In this document: positions 53,247 to 62,361 of the stretch, piece after piece
Numbering within the stretch: the first letter of the stretch is position 1
How the letters are laid out: each line of letters begins with the position of its first letter
Source: G963668655 sp963668655
GTDB taxonomy: Bacteria > Myxococcota_A > SURF-8
Reading direction: 5' to 3'
Assembly: GCA_963668655.2 (NCBI GenBank)
Contig: CAXXPQ010000001.1
Span: 62,001-126,000, forward strand
Length of the DNA: 64,000 nt
The notes under the pieces: model-generated
What the model was told of the DNA's origin: nothing
What the model saw: only the letters and a program-made list of their open reading frames with translations
Databases searched by the model: none
Made by a program: the position numbers and the translations under genes

Positions 53247-54482
53247 ATGACTGCATTTATCGCGGATCGATACGATCTGTTCATTGCCGAGGAAACCGCG
53301 TTCGGCGTGTTCATGACGGACCCGGCGGCCTTTCGGCAGATCCGTCCCGAATCGGAGAAATTCGAACACCAGGCCAAAACCGAAGTTCTGGAATGCAACC
53401 TGCTTCGAGCGGGCTTCGGCCACTCTAAGGCCGTTCCCGGAGCGTCTTCCTGCACCGTGAAAATGCGCCTGCCCGCCCGCGGAGGAGGCACGGTCGCTTC
53501 CGACGGGGAAACCGCCGGGGAATGTTCCGAACTGCAAATCTTGACGAACATCTGCGGTGTTTACAAAATTTCGGATACGGGAACCGCCCTGTCGGGAGGA
53601 AACGAAGGAGCGGTAACGGTCGTGCATGAAACGCCGTCCACGATTCTCACGCGGGGTGGATTGGCGTTCATCGATCCCGACGGATCCGGACCGATTCAGG
53701 GGCGCTGGATCGGGGGTATCGACGACGCTACCGGCGCAGTCGATTTCGCTTCCTGCTGGAAAGGAAACGCGCATTGGCATCTTTCCTCCTCACCCGACGA
53801 AAACGGCTGCCTGTATGCCTCGACGCAAATGCGTGAGGCTCCGGGAGAGGAAAGGACGAGCGCCTGTATGGAGATCAGCGGCATGGCCATCGCCTCCGTT
53901 CGTCCCGTATGGAAGTACACCGGCTTGTGCGGGAACCTGAAAATCAGCGATGCTGCCGCGCAAAAGCGCGTCATGATCGATCTCGAACTCAAGGGAAACA
54001 CCGGGTCGGCCGTTCGGGGGGATCGATCCGTGGACCTGGATTCCGGTGCCTCTCCCTGGCCGGAATGTCCCGCCGACCTGCGAAGCCTGTCCGCCGATTT
54101 CCGCATCAATGGGGAACGCATGGCCTATCGAAGCTTCTCCTTGGATCTGGGATGCGAGTGGAACGAAGTTCTGGATGCCGGTGCGGAATCGGGGCGCGCC
54201 GGTTATGTCTTGACGCAATGTGCGCCGAAGGGAAGTTTCTCCGCGTATTGGGATCCCGAGCACCAGGGCCGCCTCGCTTCGGGAGAGACATTCGATCTTT
54301 CCTGGATCGTGGGTTCGGCGGACAACGGGATCGGCTTCCACGCTCCGGCGGCGCAGGTCCGATCCGTGAAGGAAAGCACGGTCAACGGGCTATTGGCCAT
54401 GGACGTCGAATTCGCGGTGCTGGATTCCGGGCTTCCGGAAATTCCCCCCTGGATGCTGGCTTTTGCCGGCAAGGGCGAATGA
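53247..54482 (+). CDS. Major tail (tube) protein
   Basis: The 411-residue, mostly beta protein is placed between the terminator and the chaperone genes, as the major tail protein is. It starts MTAFIADRYDLFIAEETAFG and contains repeated strand-rich modules. The large size suggests an additional Ig-like domain on the tube surface. It should polymerise into the tube around the tape measure. AACGGAGA precedes the start. Confidence 0.7.
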   Translation: MTAFIADRYDLFIAEETAFGVFMTDPAAFRQIRPESEKFEHQAKTEVLECNLLRAGFGHSKAVPGASSCTVKMRLPARGGGTVASDGETAGECSELQILTNICGVYKISDTGTALSGGNEGAVTVVHETPSTILTRGGLAFIDPDGSGPIQGRWIGGIDDATGAVDFASCWKGNAHWHLSSSPDENGCLYASTQMREAPGEERTSACMEISGMAIASVRPVWKYTGLCGNLKISDAAAQKRVMIDLELKGNTGSAVRGDRSVDLDSGASPWPECPADLRSLSADFRINGERMAYRSFSLDLGCEWNEVLDAGAESGRAGYVLTQCAPKGSFSAYWDPEHQGRLASGETFDLSWIVGSADNGIGFHAPAAQVRSVKESTVNGLLAMDVEFAVLDSGLPEIPPWMLAFAGKGE

Positions 54483-54499
54483 AATGGAGGAATCGAAAC

Positions 54500-54964
54500 A
54501 TGTCGTTTTCCGTACGCAAACCCATTGACGAATACCGACTGATTTCCGCGAAGGATCCGGCCATCGATCCGGAACGGAGCGACCTGGATTCCTTCCAGGA
54601 CGGCTATGTCTACGACGAAAGGCATCTGGCGTTCCGAGACGGAGAATGCCCCACGGTTTTTCATTGCCGAACCTTGAGCCATCGGTTGATGGCCCGTCTT
54701 CTCGACCGCATGCTGAAGGGAAGCGAAGGCGGAGAAGTGGAACTGTCCATCCACGAAGCCGGCTTGCAGGCGTTCAGGTACGGTGTCTACGATATGGAAG
54801 GGTTTCCGAATTGGCGAGGCGATCGCTGCATTCAGCGGGGAAATCCTTCGGCCATCAAGGAAACCTGGCTGAACGAGAGCGGCCTGCCCATTGACGTGAT
54901 CGTGGAGATCGGCAGTGTCATCCTGTCCAAATCCCGCCTGTCGGAGGATGACAGAAAAAACTGA
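54500..54964 (+). CDS. Tail assembly chaperone G
   Basis: The 154-residue protein, with GGAGG upstream, matches the small acidic G chaperone that coats the tape measure before tail assembly. It ends DDRKN-stop, where the slippery heptamer A AAA AAC (54955-54961) directly precedes the TGA. A fraction of ribosomes would slip -1 here and make the longer G-GT product. Confidence 0.72.
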   Translation: MSFSVRKPIDEYRLISAKDPAIDPERSDLDSFQDGYVYDERHLAFRDGECPTVFHCRTLSHRLMARLLDRMLKGSEGGEVELSIHEAGLQAFRYGVYDMEGFPNWRGDRCIQRGNPSAIKETWLNESGLPIDVIVEIGSVILSKSRLSEDDRKN

Positions 54965-55042
54965 TTATCGCCTACCGACTGGACGACGTGGATCGGGAGG
55001 AGGATCGCCTGCTCTGTCACACGTGTCCTTTGGGTAGGCGAT
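54955..55042 (+). promoter_or_regulatory. -1 programmed ribosomal frameshift signal
   Basis: The heptamer A AAA AAC (54955-54961) sits in the X XXY YYZ register of gene G. After a 5-nt spacer, ATCGCCTACC (54967-54976) pairs perfectly with GGTAGGCGAT (55033-55042). Inside the loop GGACGACGTG and CACGTGTCC can pair, giving a stacked or pseudoknot-like structure. Spacing and sequence are textbook for -1 frameshifting. Confidence 0.85.
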
Positions 55043-55344
55043 GCGATCGTCCCCTGCCGTCGGAGGCCCGTTTTTCGGGCCTGGTAGAAGGGGAGACCTT
55101 CGCGGTAAACCATTGTCCAAGGCGATACGTAATCGATCACGATCTCCCCTTGGGCGATCCCTTTCTGTGGGCCAACCGGATGGAGAATGGCATTTTACCG
55201 CGAACCGGGGGATGGTTGGAACAGCCGAACGTCTACGTGGAATGCATGCAGATCGTCTTTGCTTTGATGGCGGATACCAAAAGGCGATGGCGAATGAGAA
55301 CCGAATCGGAAAGCACGAAGAACCCGTCGCGGCCGACGGGATGA
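54961..55344 (+). CDS. GT extension of the tail chaperone, reached by -1 frameshift
   Basis: After the slip the reading continues CTG ATT ATC GCC for 127 residues, ending at 55344, so the fused G-GT is about 281 residues. The extension has a Cys cluster, CHTCPLGRRC, with a fourth Cys in NHCPRRY, which could bind zinc. No independent start codon with a ribosome binding site fits. A further 7-bp hairpin with a T5 loop lies at 55064-55082. G-GT proteins bind the tail tube subunit and recruit it to the tape measure. Confidence 0.72.
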   Translation: MIIAYRLDDVDREEDRLLCHTCPLGRRCDRPLPSEARFSGLVEGETFAVNHCPRRYVIDHDLPLGDPFLWANRMENGILPRTGGWLEQPNVYVECMQIVFALMADTKRRWRMRTESESTKNPSRPTG

Positions 55345-55362
55345 TAAGGCAATGGAGGAGCG

Positions 55363-56100
55363 ATGTTCAACAATTCCGAAAATACCAACCGAAGGCCGCC
55401 TGCCGACGAAATCGATAGAACTCCCAAGCGTGACGGGCGATTGGCCGTGGAGACCGCTTTCCATCGGCAGGTGAGAAAGCTTTACAAGGATACGACGGCC
55501 AATGTTCTTCGACAGCATAAGATTCAGTCGGACAGCCAGCGGCGAGCCGTTGCGGATATGACCCGAGCCCTTCAGATGCTCGTGACACAGACGACGGAAA
55601 TGGTCGGCTTCATGATCGGGACGCTTCTGGCGGGAGCGGATGTTTCCGGAAAAAACATGTTCGCCAACTTTCTGGACATGCTGGGACAGTTCGCGGTGAT
55701 GCTGGGCAGCGTGGCCATCGCCGCATCGAAAGTGTTGTCCGCACTGTTTACGGGAAATCCGGTGGCGTTGCTTGCCAGCGGCATCGCGCTGGTGGCGATT
55801 GGCGGCGTCGTCAAGGCGTTTGCCGCCCAACTTAAAAGCCAGGGTGCCGGTCTCGGATCCGGTTCCTCCATGCCCGGAAGCATTCCTTTGGGCGACGGCA
55901 GCGCCACCGGTTCCGCCAGCCTGACGCCGCTTGATCGTTCGCGGAAGACCGGCGAGGGGGAACAAAACGTCTACTATTATCATTTCGAAGGCGGTATGTA
56001 CGACGAACGCGGACTGGCGCGGATTGCGGCCAAAGCCATCAACGATCATGCGGGAAGAACGGCTCCCCTGATCGCCGCGCGTGCGATCGGAGAGCGATGA
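55363..56100 (+). CDS. Short tape measure protein
   Basis: The 245-residue protein lies at the tape-measure position between the chaperones and the distal tail genes. It has an N-terminal coiled region (AVADMTRALQMLVTQTTEMVGF), hydrophobic helices (FAVMLGSVAIAASKVLSALF, VALLASGIALVAIGG) and a C-terminal basic helix. Tape measures set tail length at about 1.5 A per residue, so this predicts a tail near 35 nm, far shorter than most siphoviruses. The short tape measure of the alphaproteobacterial gene transfer agent RcGTA is of similar size (about 220). GGAGGAGC precedes the start, and its stop overlaps the next gene. Confidence 0.6.
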   Translation: MFNNSENTNRRPPADEIDRTPKRDGRLAVETAFHRQVRKLYKDTTANVLRQHKIQSDSQRRAVADMTRALQMLVTQTTEMVGFMIGTLLAGADVSGKNMFANFLDMLGQFAVMLGSVAIAASKVLSALFTGNPVALLASGIALVAIGGVVKAFAAQLKSQGAGLGSGSSMPGSIPLGDGSATGSASLTPLDRSRKTGEGEQNVYYYHFEGGMYDERGLARIAAKAINDHAGRTAPLIAARAIGER

Positions 56101-56807
56101 TGCGGAGTCTTCATAGCCGACAGGCGTTCGTAAACCGGTGGCCGTACAGCGAAACCACTCTTTGCTTCGAGCAATCCTTCCAGACCCATGAGATATCCAT
56201 ACCGGACGGCGTCTACGAGGATATGTATTCCGTCGTGCAAGCCGTGTCCGATGCCATGGAGAATACGTTCGGCGGGCGGGCGGATCTGACGGAGGACGGG
56301 TACGTGGAAATGTCCTGCCCTTTGCCCTTCGAGATCAAAACGGGACAGGGCGTCGCCGATAGGGCTCAGTTCTGCCCGCTGCTGGCCCGACTGGGATTCG
56401 ATACGCAAGCCGATTTTCCGATCGCCATCCGGCATCGATCCGAACGACACCCGTACGGAACATTCTGGATCACGAACTCCCTTTACGACAAGGCGGAATC
56501 CTTTTCCCTGCGGATGCAAAATGCGGTTTCCGCGACCGGGGGACGAGCTTCTCTGGGGTTCGGCGTCCGTCGTGAATTCGCCCTTTCGTTGGATTTCATG
56601 ACCGGAACGGAAAAGGAACGGTTGTTGCAATGGACCCGGTTGGCATCGGACGGACGAAAAGTGAAGGTTTTCACCCGATCCGGTGATTCCATTTCCGCCA
56701 CGTTTCTGCCGAGCACGTTGAAGGGGTCTGCTTCGTGGTTGAAGAGAAAATCCACCTGTGGCGAATTCTGGTCCGCCCGACTGGAATTCCGAAAGGAGGA
56801 CGTATGA
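56097..56807 (+). CDS. Distal tail protein-like
   Basis: The 236-residue protein follows the tape measure directly (ATGATG start overlapping its stop), at the distal-tail position. It has beta-rich segments and a Phe/Trp-rich N-terminus (FVNRWPYSETTLCFEQSF). The C-terminal part (MTGTEKERLLQWTRLASDGRKVKVFT) recurs in tail-tip adaptors. Function is inferred from order. Confidence 0.5.
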   Translation: MMRSLHSRQAFVNRWPYSETTLCFEQSFQTHEISIPDGVYEDMYSVVQAVSDAMENTFGGRADLTEDGYVEMSCPLPFEIKTGQGVADRAQFCPLLARLGFDTQADFPIAIRHRSERHPYGTFWITNSLYDKAESFSLRMQNAVSATGGRASLGFGVRREFALSLDFMTGTEKERLLQWTRLASDGRKVKVFTRSGDSISATFLPSTLKGSASWLKRKSTCGEFWSARLEFRKEDV

Positions 56808-57523
56808 CGCTGGCTTTTTTCCGTCGGATCGGGATCGTGGAAGGGGAGAATGTACTCGCGTTGCGCCTCCAGGGAGCCGGCTCCTGGTCGATTGTGCCCA
56901 TCGAATGTGGAACATATGAAAATCTGGAAGAGTTGTTTGCAGCGATACAGTCGGAATTGTCTTTGGAAGGCTACCAATTGGATCTGGAGAAGGGATCCGG
57001 ACCATCCGGTGCTCGAAGCGTCTTCCGCAACGATACGCCGTTCGAGCTTTCGATCGTTTCCTTTTCGCTGGCCGGAATATTGGGTTTTCCCCAGGGACTG
57101 CATTCCCCGCCATCGACGGAATGGATCGGGGAGGATTTCGGAGGGCACATTTTTATCGCCGAGGCTTTGAAATCGGATACGGGCTGGATCGATCAGGTAA
57201 ATGCTCCCCTGGCGATCTCGTTGGAGCAGAGCAGTGATCCGATGCGACTCAGTTTCTGTCCGATCCGGAGAATCGGTTTAAGTGCGTTGTTGCCGGACGC
57301 CTGCCATCATCTGGGCGAATTCTGGCGGATCTGTTCGATGACGCAGGAGTCCTTCCGAATGGAGATGAACTGGCATCCGGTCATCTCAGAGAAAGCCGCC
57401 GGTAGAATGCCGTCCGTGATATTCGATACCGAATCCCAACCGGAATTCCGGCCAAAAAGAACCTGGTCCGCGCCCCAGCCGGAACGATATGACATCGATC
57501 TTCATTTTGCGAGGCACCCATGA
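56804..57523 (+). CDS. Tail-tip associated protein, unknown role
   Basis: The 239-residue mixed alpha/beta protein is coupled to genes on both sides by four-base overlaps. It contains LFAAIQSELSLEGYQLDLEKG and SIVSFSLAGILGFPQGL. It probably belongs to the tail tip (hub connector). The sequence alone gives no family. Confidence 0.45.
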   Translation: MTLAFFRRIGIVEGENVLALRLQGAGSWSIVPIECGTYENLEELFAAIQSELSLEGYQLDLEKGSGPSGARSVFRNDTPFELSIVSFSLAGILGFPQGLHSPPSTEWIGEDFGGHIFIAEALKSDTGWIDQVNAPLAISLEQSSDPMRLSFCPIRRIGLSALLPDACHHLGEFWRICSMTQESFRMEMNWHPVISEKAAGRMPSVIFDTESQPEFRPKRTWSAPQPERYDIDLHFARHP

Positions 57524-60500
57524 ATATCCAGTTTCAGACGGCGGGGCATTCCATCGGCCCCATGCAAATCGGCGCTTTTCACAAGCCGGCCATTGGTTCA
57601 TGTCTCTCTCTGTATGATCCCGAGCAATGGAAACTGGAAGTATACGATTCTTTTGCGGGATGGGTGAATCCCAGAAACAACGAGAGAATTCTGGAGATCC
57701 GTTTTGTGATGCAGGATCCGGAATTCCCTTGTCTCGCTTTCCGCTTCAATTATCTCGGAGGAACCTATCGACTGACCGCACTGTCCGATGAGGCGGATCC
57801 ATCGTTCAACACGATTTGCTTCAACCAAGAAGCGAACGGGCGCGATCCGTTCTATCTGTCCGTTCCGGGCCTTGATCTGAAAGGGCGCCATCACATCCCG
57901 ATGTATTACATCGACCGCTCGAACCCGATCGGAACCCTGTCCCGGGGAATCGATCTAAAGGAAGGGATCGCCCAATGCGGAGGGCTGGAAATCCGACTTG
58001 TGGATGTGGACGGGCATCTGACCGAAGCCTTTTCCCCAAGAGGCGCGAATACGCTTTTTGCGGAACTGTCGGAAACTCTGTCCGCCGAAGAGACGGACAT
58101 TCAGGTCGATTCCAACGACGGATTTCCTGAAAGCGGTTTCCTGTACATCGAATCCGAGGCCATTCATTACGGGCAGAAAATCGGGAACAATCGCTTCGGT
58201 GACTGTCAACGGGGGAGATTGGGAACCAGCGCATCGAGTCATCTGTCCATCCACCGCGTCTATCCGGTGAATCCTTTCTGGAAAGGTCGCATGGTTCGAG
58301 TGCTGCGGCCGGAAGGGGCATCGTTCTCGGACCAGGATCCGATCCTGTATTGCGGCGTGATAGAGTCCTTGTCGCCTTCGAGCGACAATCTGGCGTCGTA
58401 CACGCTGGAACTGATCGATCCCACGGTGCTTTTGGATACGAAGATCGGACGCAGAATGGGCAGGGGAAACCTGCTCGATCGTTTGATCGTTCAGGCGGAA
58501 GAATCGAATACGGGCCGCTTGGGGAACGATAGCCTGTACTTCAGAACCTGCCGTCATCCCGTGGAGGGGTGGCGCTATTACAAGGCGACGATTCCCCATG
58601 GTCCGTATCTGTCGGACGCCGATTCGATCGAACACCCGGAAAATATCGCATCCGCGCTTCGAAAGGCCATCGAAGAAGAACTGGAGGGAGCGACAGGCCC
58701 GTTCAGCATCGACGCCAACGGGCATCTTCATTTGAACTTTCGAGTAGAATTTGCGTTTCAGTTGCTTGCGGCGGAGGACGTGGGAAGCGATCGGGATTCC
58801 ATTCTGGAAAGCCTTGGGCTGGAAGAACAGACCGGAGTCCGCCTGGAAAATCCTTCCGGACTGTTTTCTCGAATGGGCGAAAACGCGGAATACATGGAAA
58901 TCCGATGCAGTCGGCCTATCCAGATCGGCTGCGGCAGAAATAACACGACGGTCTATCTGGCGGATCCCGGTCTCGGTCAGGGGGGCGTGCGGTCCTTTGC
59001 GCGGGGGAATCTCGCCCGTATCGAGGATGAAATCATCTACTACGATCATGTGGATTTCGCGCCGGATCTGGTAGCGCCGTCCACTGCGCTATCCGAGAGC
59101 GTCGGTGTGGAGGATGTCAGCCTGGCATCCATGGGACCGGAGGGGTTCTCGGAATACGGCGGCGTATTCCGAATCGACGAGGAACTGATCGTATACGGCC
59201 GAATCATGGAGGGTGTCGTATTTGCAAACTGCGTTCGCGGCACCTGGGGGACGCAGGCGGTATCTCACGCAGCGGGCACTCCGATTACGGGAGTTCTCCT
59301 GCCCAGCCTTCAAGGATGCATCCGTGGGGTCTATGGGACAATGCCGGGCGCTCATGAAGGCGGAACGAAGATTCAGGAAATCTGGTCTTCGGATCGGATC
59401 GTCCGGAACGAATCCGGCGGATTGGAAATCGAACCGGCGTCCCCGGAAGCGTTTCTTCTGGATCTTCTGGACTATCACCGGGAGAGTTCCAGATATGGAA
59501 TCAAACTACCGGAAGATATTCTGAACGAGGCGAGCATTCACGATACGCTGATAGAGAATTCACTGAACCACGATGGTTCCTTTCGCCGTCTGATCTACGC
59601 GGATGAAACCTATCGAAGCGTTCTGGAGGATTTCTGCCGCTCCCTGAATGTCCATTTTTTCACAGACGAAACGGGCCGCTTCAGCCTTCGCCGGTTTGAA
59701 CCGAAACTGCGCCATCAGGAGCCTTCCGCCGTCATCTCGCATGCCAACCTGTTGGATCCTCCATCGATGGAATGGAGAGAAGACCTGTGCATCAATCGCG
59801 TGGAAGTTCAGCTGGATTACGATACGGTACGGGAGACTTACCGGACGACGTTGGTTGTCGATGACGATAGTCTCGAGACACGGTTCGGCGGCGAACGGGA
59901 AGATCGGACCTTATCGGTCGAATCTCAGTGCGTTCATACGGGCCGCCTTCCGCTGCTTTCAGGAAATGGAGAAGGCTGGTACTTCGATCTCGCCTGGTCG
60001 ATCATTCGGCGTTACAATCGATTTCTGACCCGGATAGATGCAAACGTACTTCCTTCCAGTGTTCGAGATATTGGGCTTTTCCATTCCGTTACGGTGGCTT
60101 CGAACGCCTTGCCGGATGGAGGCGGATCCAGGGGAATGTCCGATGTGACGTACGATGTCGTCGAGTTGGAAGCCGACCCATCGGCGAACCGAATACGCCT
60201 GGGACTTCTGGAAAGGGACGAAGGTCGTTACGCGGGTATTTCGCCTTCCGCGCGAGTCGTCGGATGGTCCGGGCAAAACAATCAGGCCGTCATAACGAGG
60301 GATCATTATTGGCCCGAGCGTCTTTCTCCTTCCAAGGTGTATACGCCGGGCGATCGGCTTCGAGTCATTCACAAGAATGCCTTGGATTCCGGACTGTTCG
60401 AAATGTCCGAAATCCTCGTGCTGGCGGCGGAGGGCGTGGACGACTCGACATGGGCCGATTCGGGAGAGGCATTGCTTCGTTTCGAGTCCCCGCCGACCGT

Positions 60501-60648
60501 TTCTCCATCCTATGGGGATATCCTGATATCCGTGTCCTATGGCGGTCAGTACGGGGAGCTTTCGAAGCTCGATCGCTTCGCGTTCCTCGCCGACGAGGAG
60601 GAGACGCTGGGAGCCGCCGAGGATCCGGCCCTGGTTTACAGCTATTGA
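57520..60648 (+). CDS. Large tail-tip/hub protein with internal repeats
   Basis: The 1042-residue protein is the largest gene of the cassette and follows the tail-tip genes, in the position of the gp15/J-type host-attachment hub. Two copies of a phage module recur: GFPESGFLYIESEAIHYG...QRGRLGTSASSH near 200-245, and GFSEYGGVFRIDEELIVYG...VRGTWGTQAVSH near 530-580. A third, partial one (GGVRSFARGNLARIEDEIIYYD) lies near 488. The pattern GF-x-G-x-[LV]-x-I-[DE]-x-E-x-I-x-Y...RG-x-x-GT-x-x-x-H is common in phage tail proteins. The N-terminal 150 residues resemble the hub ring. No lysozyme or peptidase motif was found. Confidence 0.6.
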   Translation: MNIQFQTAGHSIGPMQIGAFHKPAIGSCLSLYDPEQWKLEVYDSFAGWVNPRNNERILEIRFVMQDPEFPCLAFRFNYLGGTYRLTALSDEADPSFNTICFNQEANGRDPFYLSVPGLDLKGRHHIPMYYIDRSNPIGTLSRGIDLKEGIAQCGGLEIRLVDVDGHLTEAFSPRGANTLFAELSETLSAEETDIQVDSNDGFPESGFLYIESEAIHYGQKIGNNRFGDCQRGRLGTSASSHLSIHRVYPVNPFWKGRMVRVLRPEGASFSDQDPILYCGVIESLSPSSDNLASYTLELIDPTVLLDTKIGRRMGRGNLLDRLIVQAEESNTGRLGNDSLYFRTCRHPVEGWRYYKATIPHGPYLSDADSIEHPENIASALRKAIEEELEGATGPFSIDANGHLHLNFRVEFAFQLLAAEDVGSDRDSILESLGLEEQTGVRLENPSGLFSRMGENAEYMEIRCSRPIQIGCGRNNTTVYLADPGLGQGGVRSFARGNLARIEDEIIYYDHVDFAPDLVAPSTALSESVGVEDVSLASMGPEGFSEYGGVFRIDEELIVYGRIMEGVVFANCVRGTWGTQAVSHAAGTPITGVLLPSLQGCIRGVYGTMPGAHEGGTKIQEIWSSDRIVRNESGGLEIEPASPEAFLLDLLDYHRESSRYGIKLPEDILNEASIHDTLIENSLNHDGSFRRLIYADETYRSVLEDFCRSLNVHFFTDETGRFSLRRFEPKLRHQEPSAVISHANLLDPPSMEWREDLCINRVEVQLDYDTVRETYRTTLVVDDDSLETRFGGEREDRTLSVESQCVHTGRLPLLSGNGEGWYFDLAWSIIRRYNRFLTRIDANVLPSSVRDIGLFHSVTVASNALPDGGGSRGMSDVTYDVVELEADPSANRIRLGLLERDEGRYAGISPSARVVGWSGQNNQAVITRDHYWPERLSPSKVYTPGDRLRVIHKNALDSGLFEMSEILVLAAEGVDDSTWADSGEALLRFESPPTVSPSYGDILISVSYGGQYGELSKLDRFAFLADEEETLGAAEDPALVYSY

Positions 60649-60654
60649 GGAGGA

Positions 60655-61371
60655 ATGATGACAAATCCAATCCCCAGTCATGGCCTGACCGAACAGCGCG
60701 GACTGCACGAGGAGGAATTCACGGACGATTTCCCGCTGACATCGAATGCGCTGACGGAAATGATGGAAGCGGAAAGCGCCTTGTTCGAGTACCTCTCCGA
60801 TCTGTCCGTTTGCGGCAACGACACGGCCTGGACAGCGGGCCATGCTCACGGAAGAGATCCGCTGGACGGTGAATATATCGTCCGTCATGGAACGTTTTAC
60901 GTGGGGCATCTCCCCATTCAGTGGACGGAAAGCACGTCTTTCGGAACGATCTACTGGGAAATCGTCAATACGGGAGGGCCGGACAGCACGGGTTTCGAAG
61001 CGCCCGGCCAGCGGATTCCGCAACAATCGCCCTCCATCTACGTCAGCAAGGAATACAAATATCTACTGTTGGGGGTGTTGATGAAAGCCGAATCCGCAAC
61101 AACGGCCGAGGCGCGTCTTTCCCTTGAAAACGAAGGCGGAACGCTTGTTTCGGATACGCAATCCTCCATGGCCGCGAACTGGGAGCCGGTCTGGTTCCAA
61201 CTTCCCATTGAGAACAGTGCTTCCTTCGACGGCTGGCTGCGCCTGAAACTGGAATTACGATCCGTTTCCGGAAGCGGAAATGCCTATCTCTGTTCGGACG
61301 ATATCGCCTTCAAACCCTCGGGAGGTCAGATCCTCAACGGAACGGGAATTCTGTATGGAGACGCATCATGA
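60655..61371 (+). CDS. Tail fibre or tip protein
   Basis: The 238-residue protein carries a TAGHAHGRDPLDG turn near residue 60 and beta-rich strands (SIYVSKEYKYLLLGVLMK, SFDGWLRLKLELRSVSG). It sits right after the hub and before two more fibre-like genes. GAGGAGG precedes the ATG at 60655. It is probably a side fibre or a chaperone-like tip subunit. Confidence 0.45.
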   Translation: MMTNPIPSHGLTEQRGLHEEEFTDDFPLTSNALTEMMEAESALFEYLSDLSVCGNDTAWTAGHAHGRDPLDGEYIVRHGTFYVGHLPIQWTESTSFGTIYWEIVNTGGPDSTGFEAPGQRIPQQSPSIYVSKEYKYLLLGVLMKAESATTAEARLSLENEGGTLVSDTQSSMAANWEPVWFQLPIENSASFDGWLRLKLELRSVSGSGNAYLCSDDIAFKPSGGQILNGTGILYGDAS

Positions 61372-62354
61372 CGATATACGACGCTTCTTTCGAAGCCATC
61401 GAGGCGACTCGACTCCAGGTCGATCGTCCGATTCTGTCCGCTGATTTCCAGCAGATTGCGGGAAACGTCAATCATCTTTATCGGTTGGCCACGGGGGAAA
61501 ATCTTCCGGGAGGAGCAAATCCTATTCCCGGGCACGATCACGGATCCCGGGGAGGAGCTCCGGTTCCCCTGTGGACCTGCCAGTACATCGGAGAGCCTTC
61601 GCGCAATTTCTGCAACGGCAACGAAGAGTATATCCCGTTCTGCCGCATGCTCAGCAGCTACGATACGGGAACCTACTTGAAAAAGGCGGCTCCGGCGATG
61701 ACGGTTCACCCGTCGGCGAACAACAACCGTTATCGAATCTGGGTCGGAGGAAACGTCAGTGCAGCGTTGCAGGGCTATCAGTATCTGACGTTGGGGGGAA
61801 GCGGCAACTCCGGCAGATACGTTTTCAAGGATGCAATTTACAACAGCGAAGCCGGTGCGACGTTGATTCCCCTGTACGGAGCTTTCGAGGAGACGCCATC
61901 GGGAGGAACCGCCGTCAACGCCTACGCGCTCAGGGGATCTCCGGAAATATTGCTGTACGTCCCCGGATGGGCTCAGAAGTTGACGATTCTCGTCCCGGCC
62001 ACCTGCACGTTGTCGGCATCCCTGTACGATGGAGAGAAGTATTTCAACCCGGGAAACGGGGGAGTGGCGAACTGGTTGTTCCGCATGCGAATCGTTTGCG
62101 GCGAATTCTCCGGCCCCTGGGAAAACGTGGCCATCCGTAATTTCGTGGCTCCGACCTGGAGAGCGCTGACATTCGATTGTTCGGCCATCGAGGAAGAGGG
62201 CATTCAGGAATTCCGGATTCAACTCGAATTCAACGAGGATCTGTTTTTCCTTCTTCCGACGACATTGGGACCGGAGGATGGCGCCTTGTGGTTCCGTGGG
62301 GAGAATGACGCCCCGCGAGCCTCCATCCCGGCCGTCTTTTCCAGAAACGTATAG
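61368..62354 (+). CDS. Tail fibre-like protein
   Basis: The 328-residue protein has a short helical N-terminus, a GHDHGSRGGAP turn, and a long beta part (GRYVFKDAIYNS, LLYVPGWAQKLTILVPATCTLSASLYDG). The HDHG motif recurs as HAHG in the preceding gene, suggesting shared ancestry or a shared metal or glycan site. Its ATG overlaps the end of the preceding gene. Role inferred. Confidence 0.45.
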   Translation: MTIYDASFEAIEATRLQVDRPILSADFQQIAGNVNHLYRLATGENLPGGANPIPGHDHGSRGGAPVPLWTCQYIGEPSRNFCNGNEEYIPFCRMLSSYDTGTYLKKAAPAMTVHPSANNNRYRIWVGGNVSAALQGYQYLTLGGSGNSGRYVFKDAIYNSEAGATLIPLYGAFEETPSGGTAVNAYALRGSPEILLYVPGWAQKLTILVPATCTLSASLYDGEKYFNPGNGGVANWLFRMRIVCGEFSGPWENVAIRNFVAPTWRALTFDCSAIEEEGIQEFRIQLEFNEDLFFLLPTTLGPEDGALWFRGENDAPRASIPAVFSRNV

Positions 62355-62361
62355 GTGAATC

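Noticed and set aside
54988..55344. Separate gene for the GT part
   Set aside because: It lacks a start codon with a ribosome binding site, while the -1 heptamer and stem directly in front of it explain its expression.
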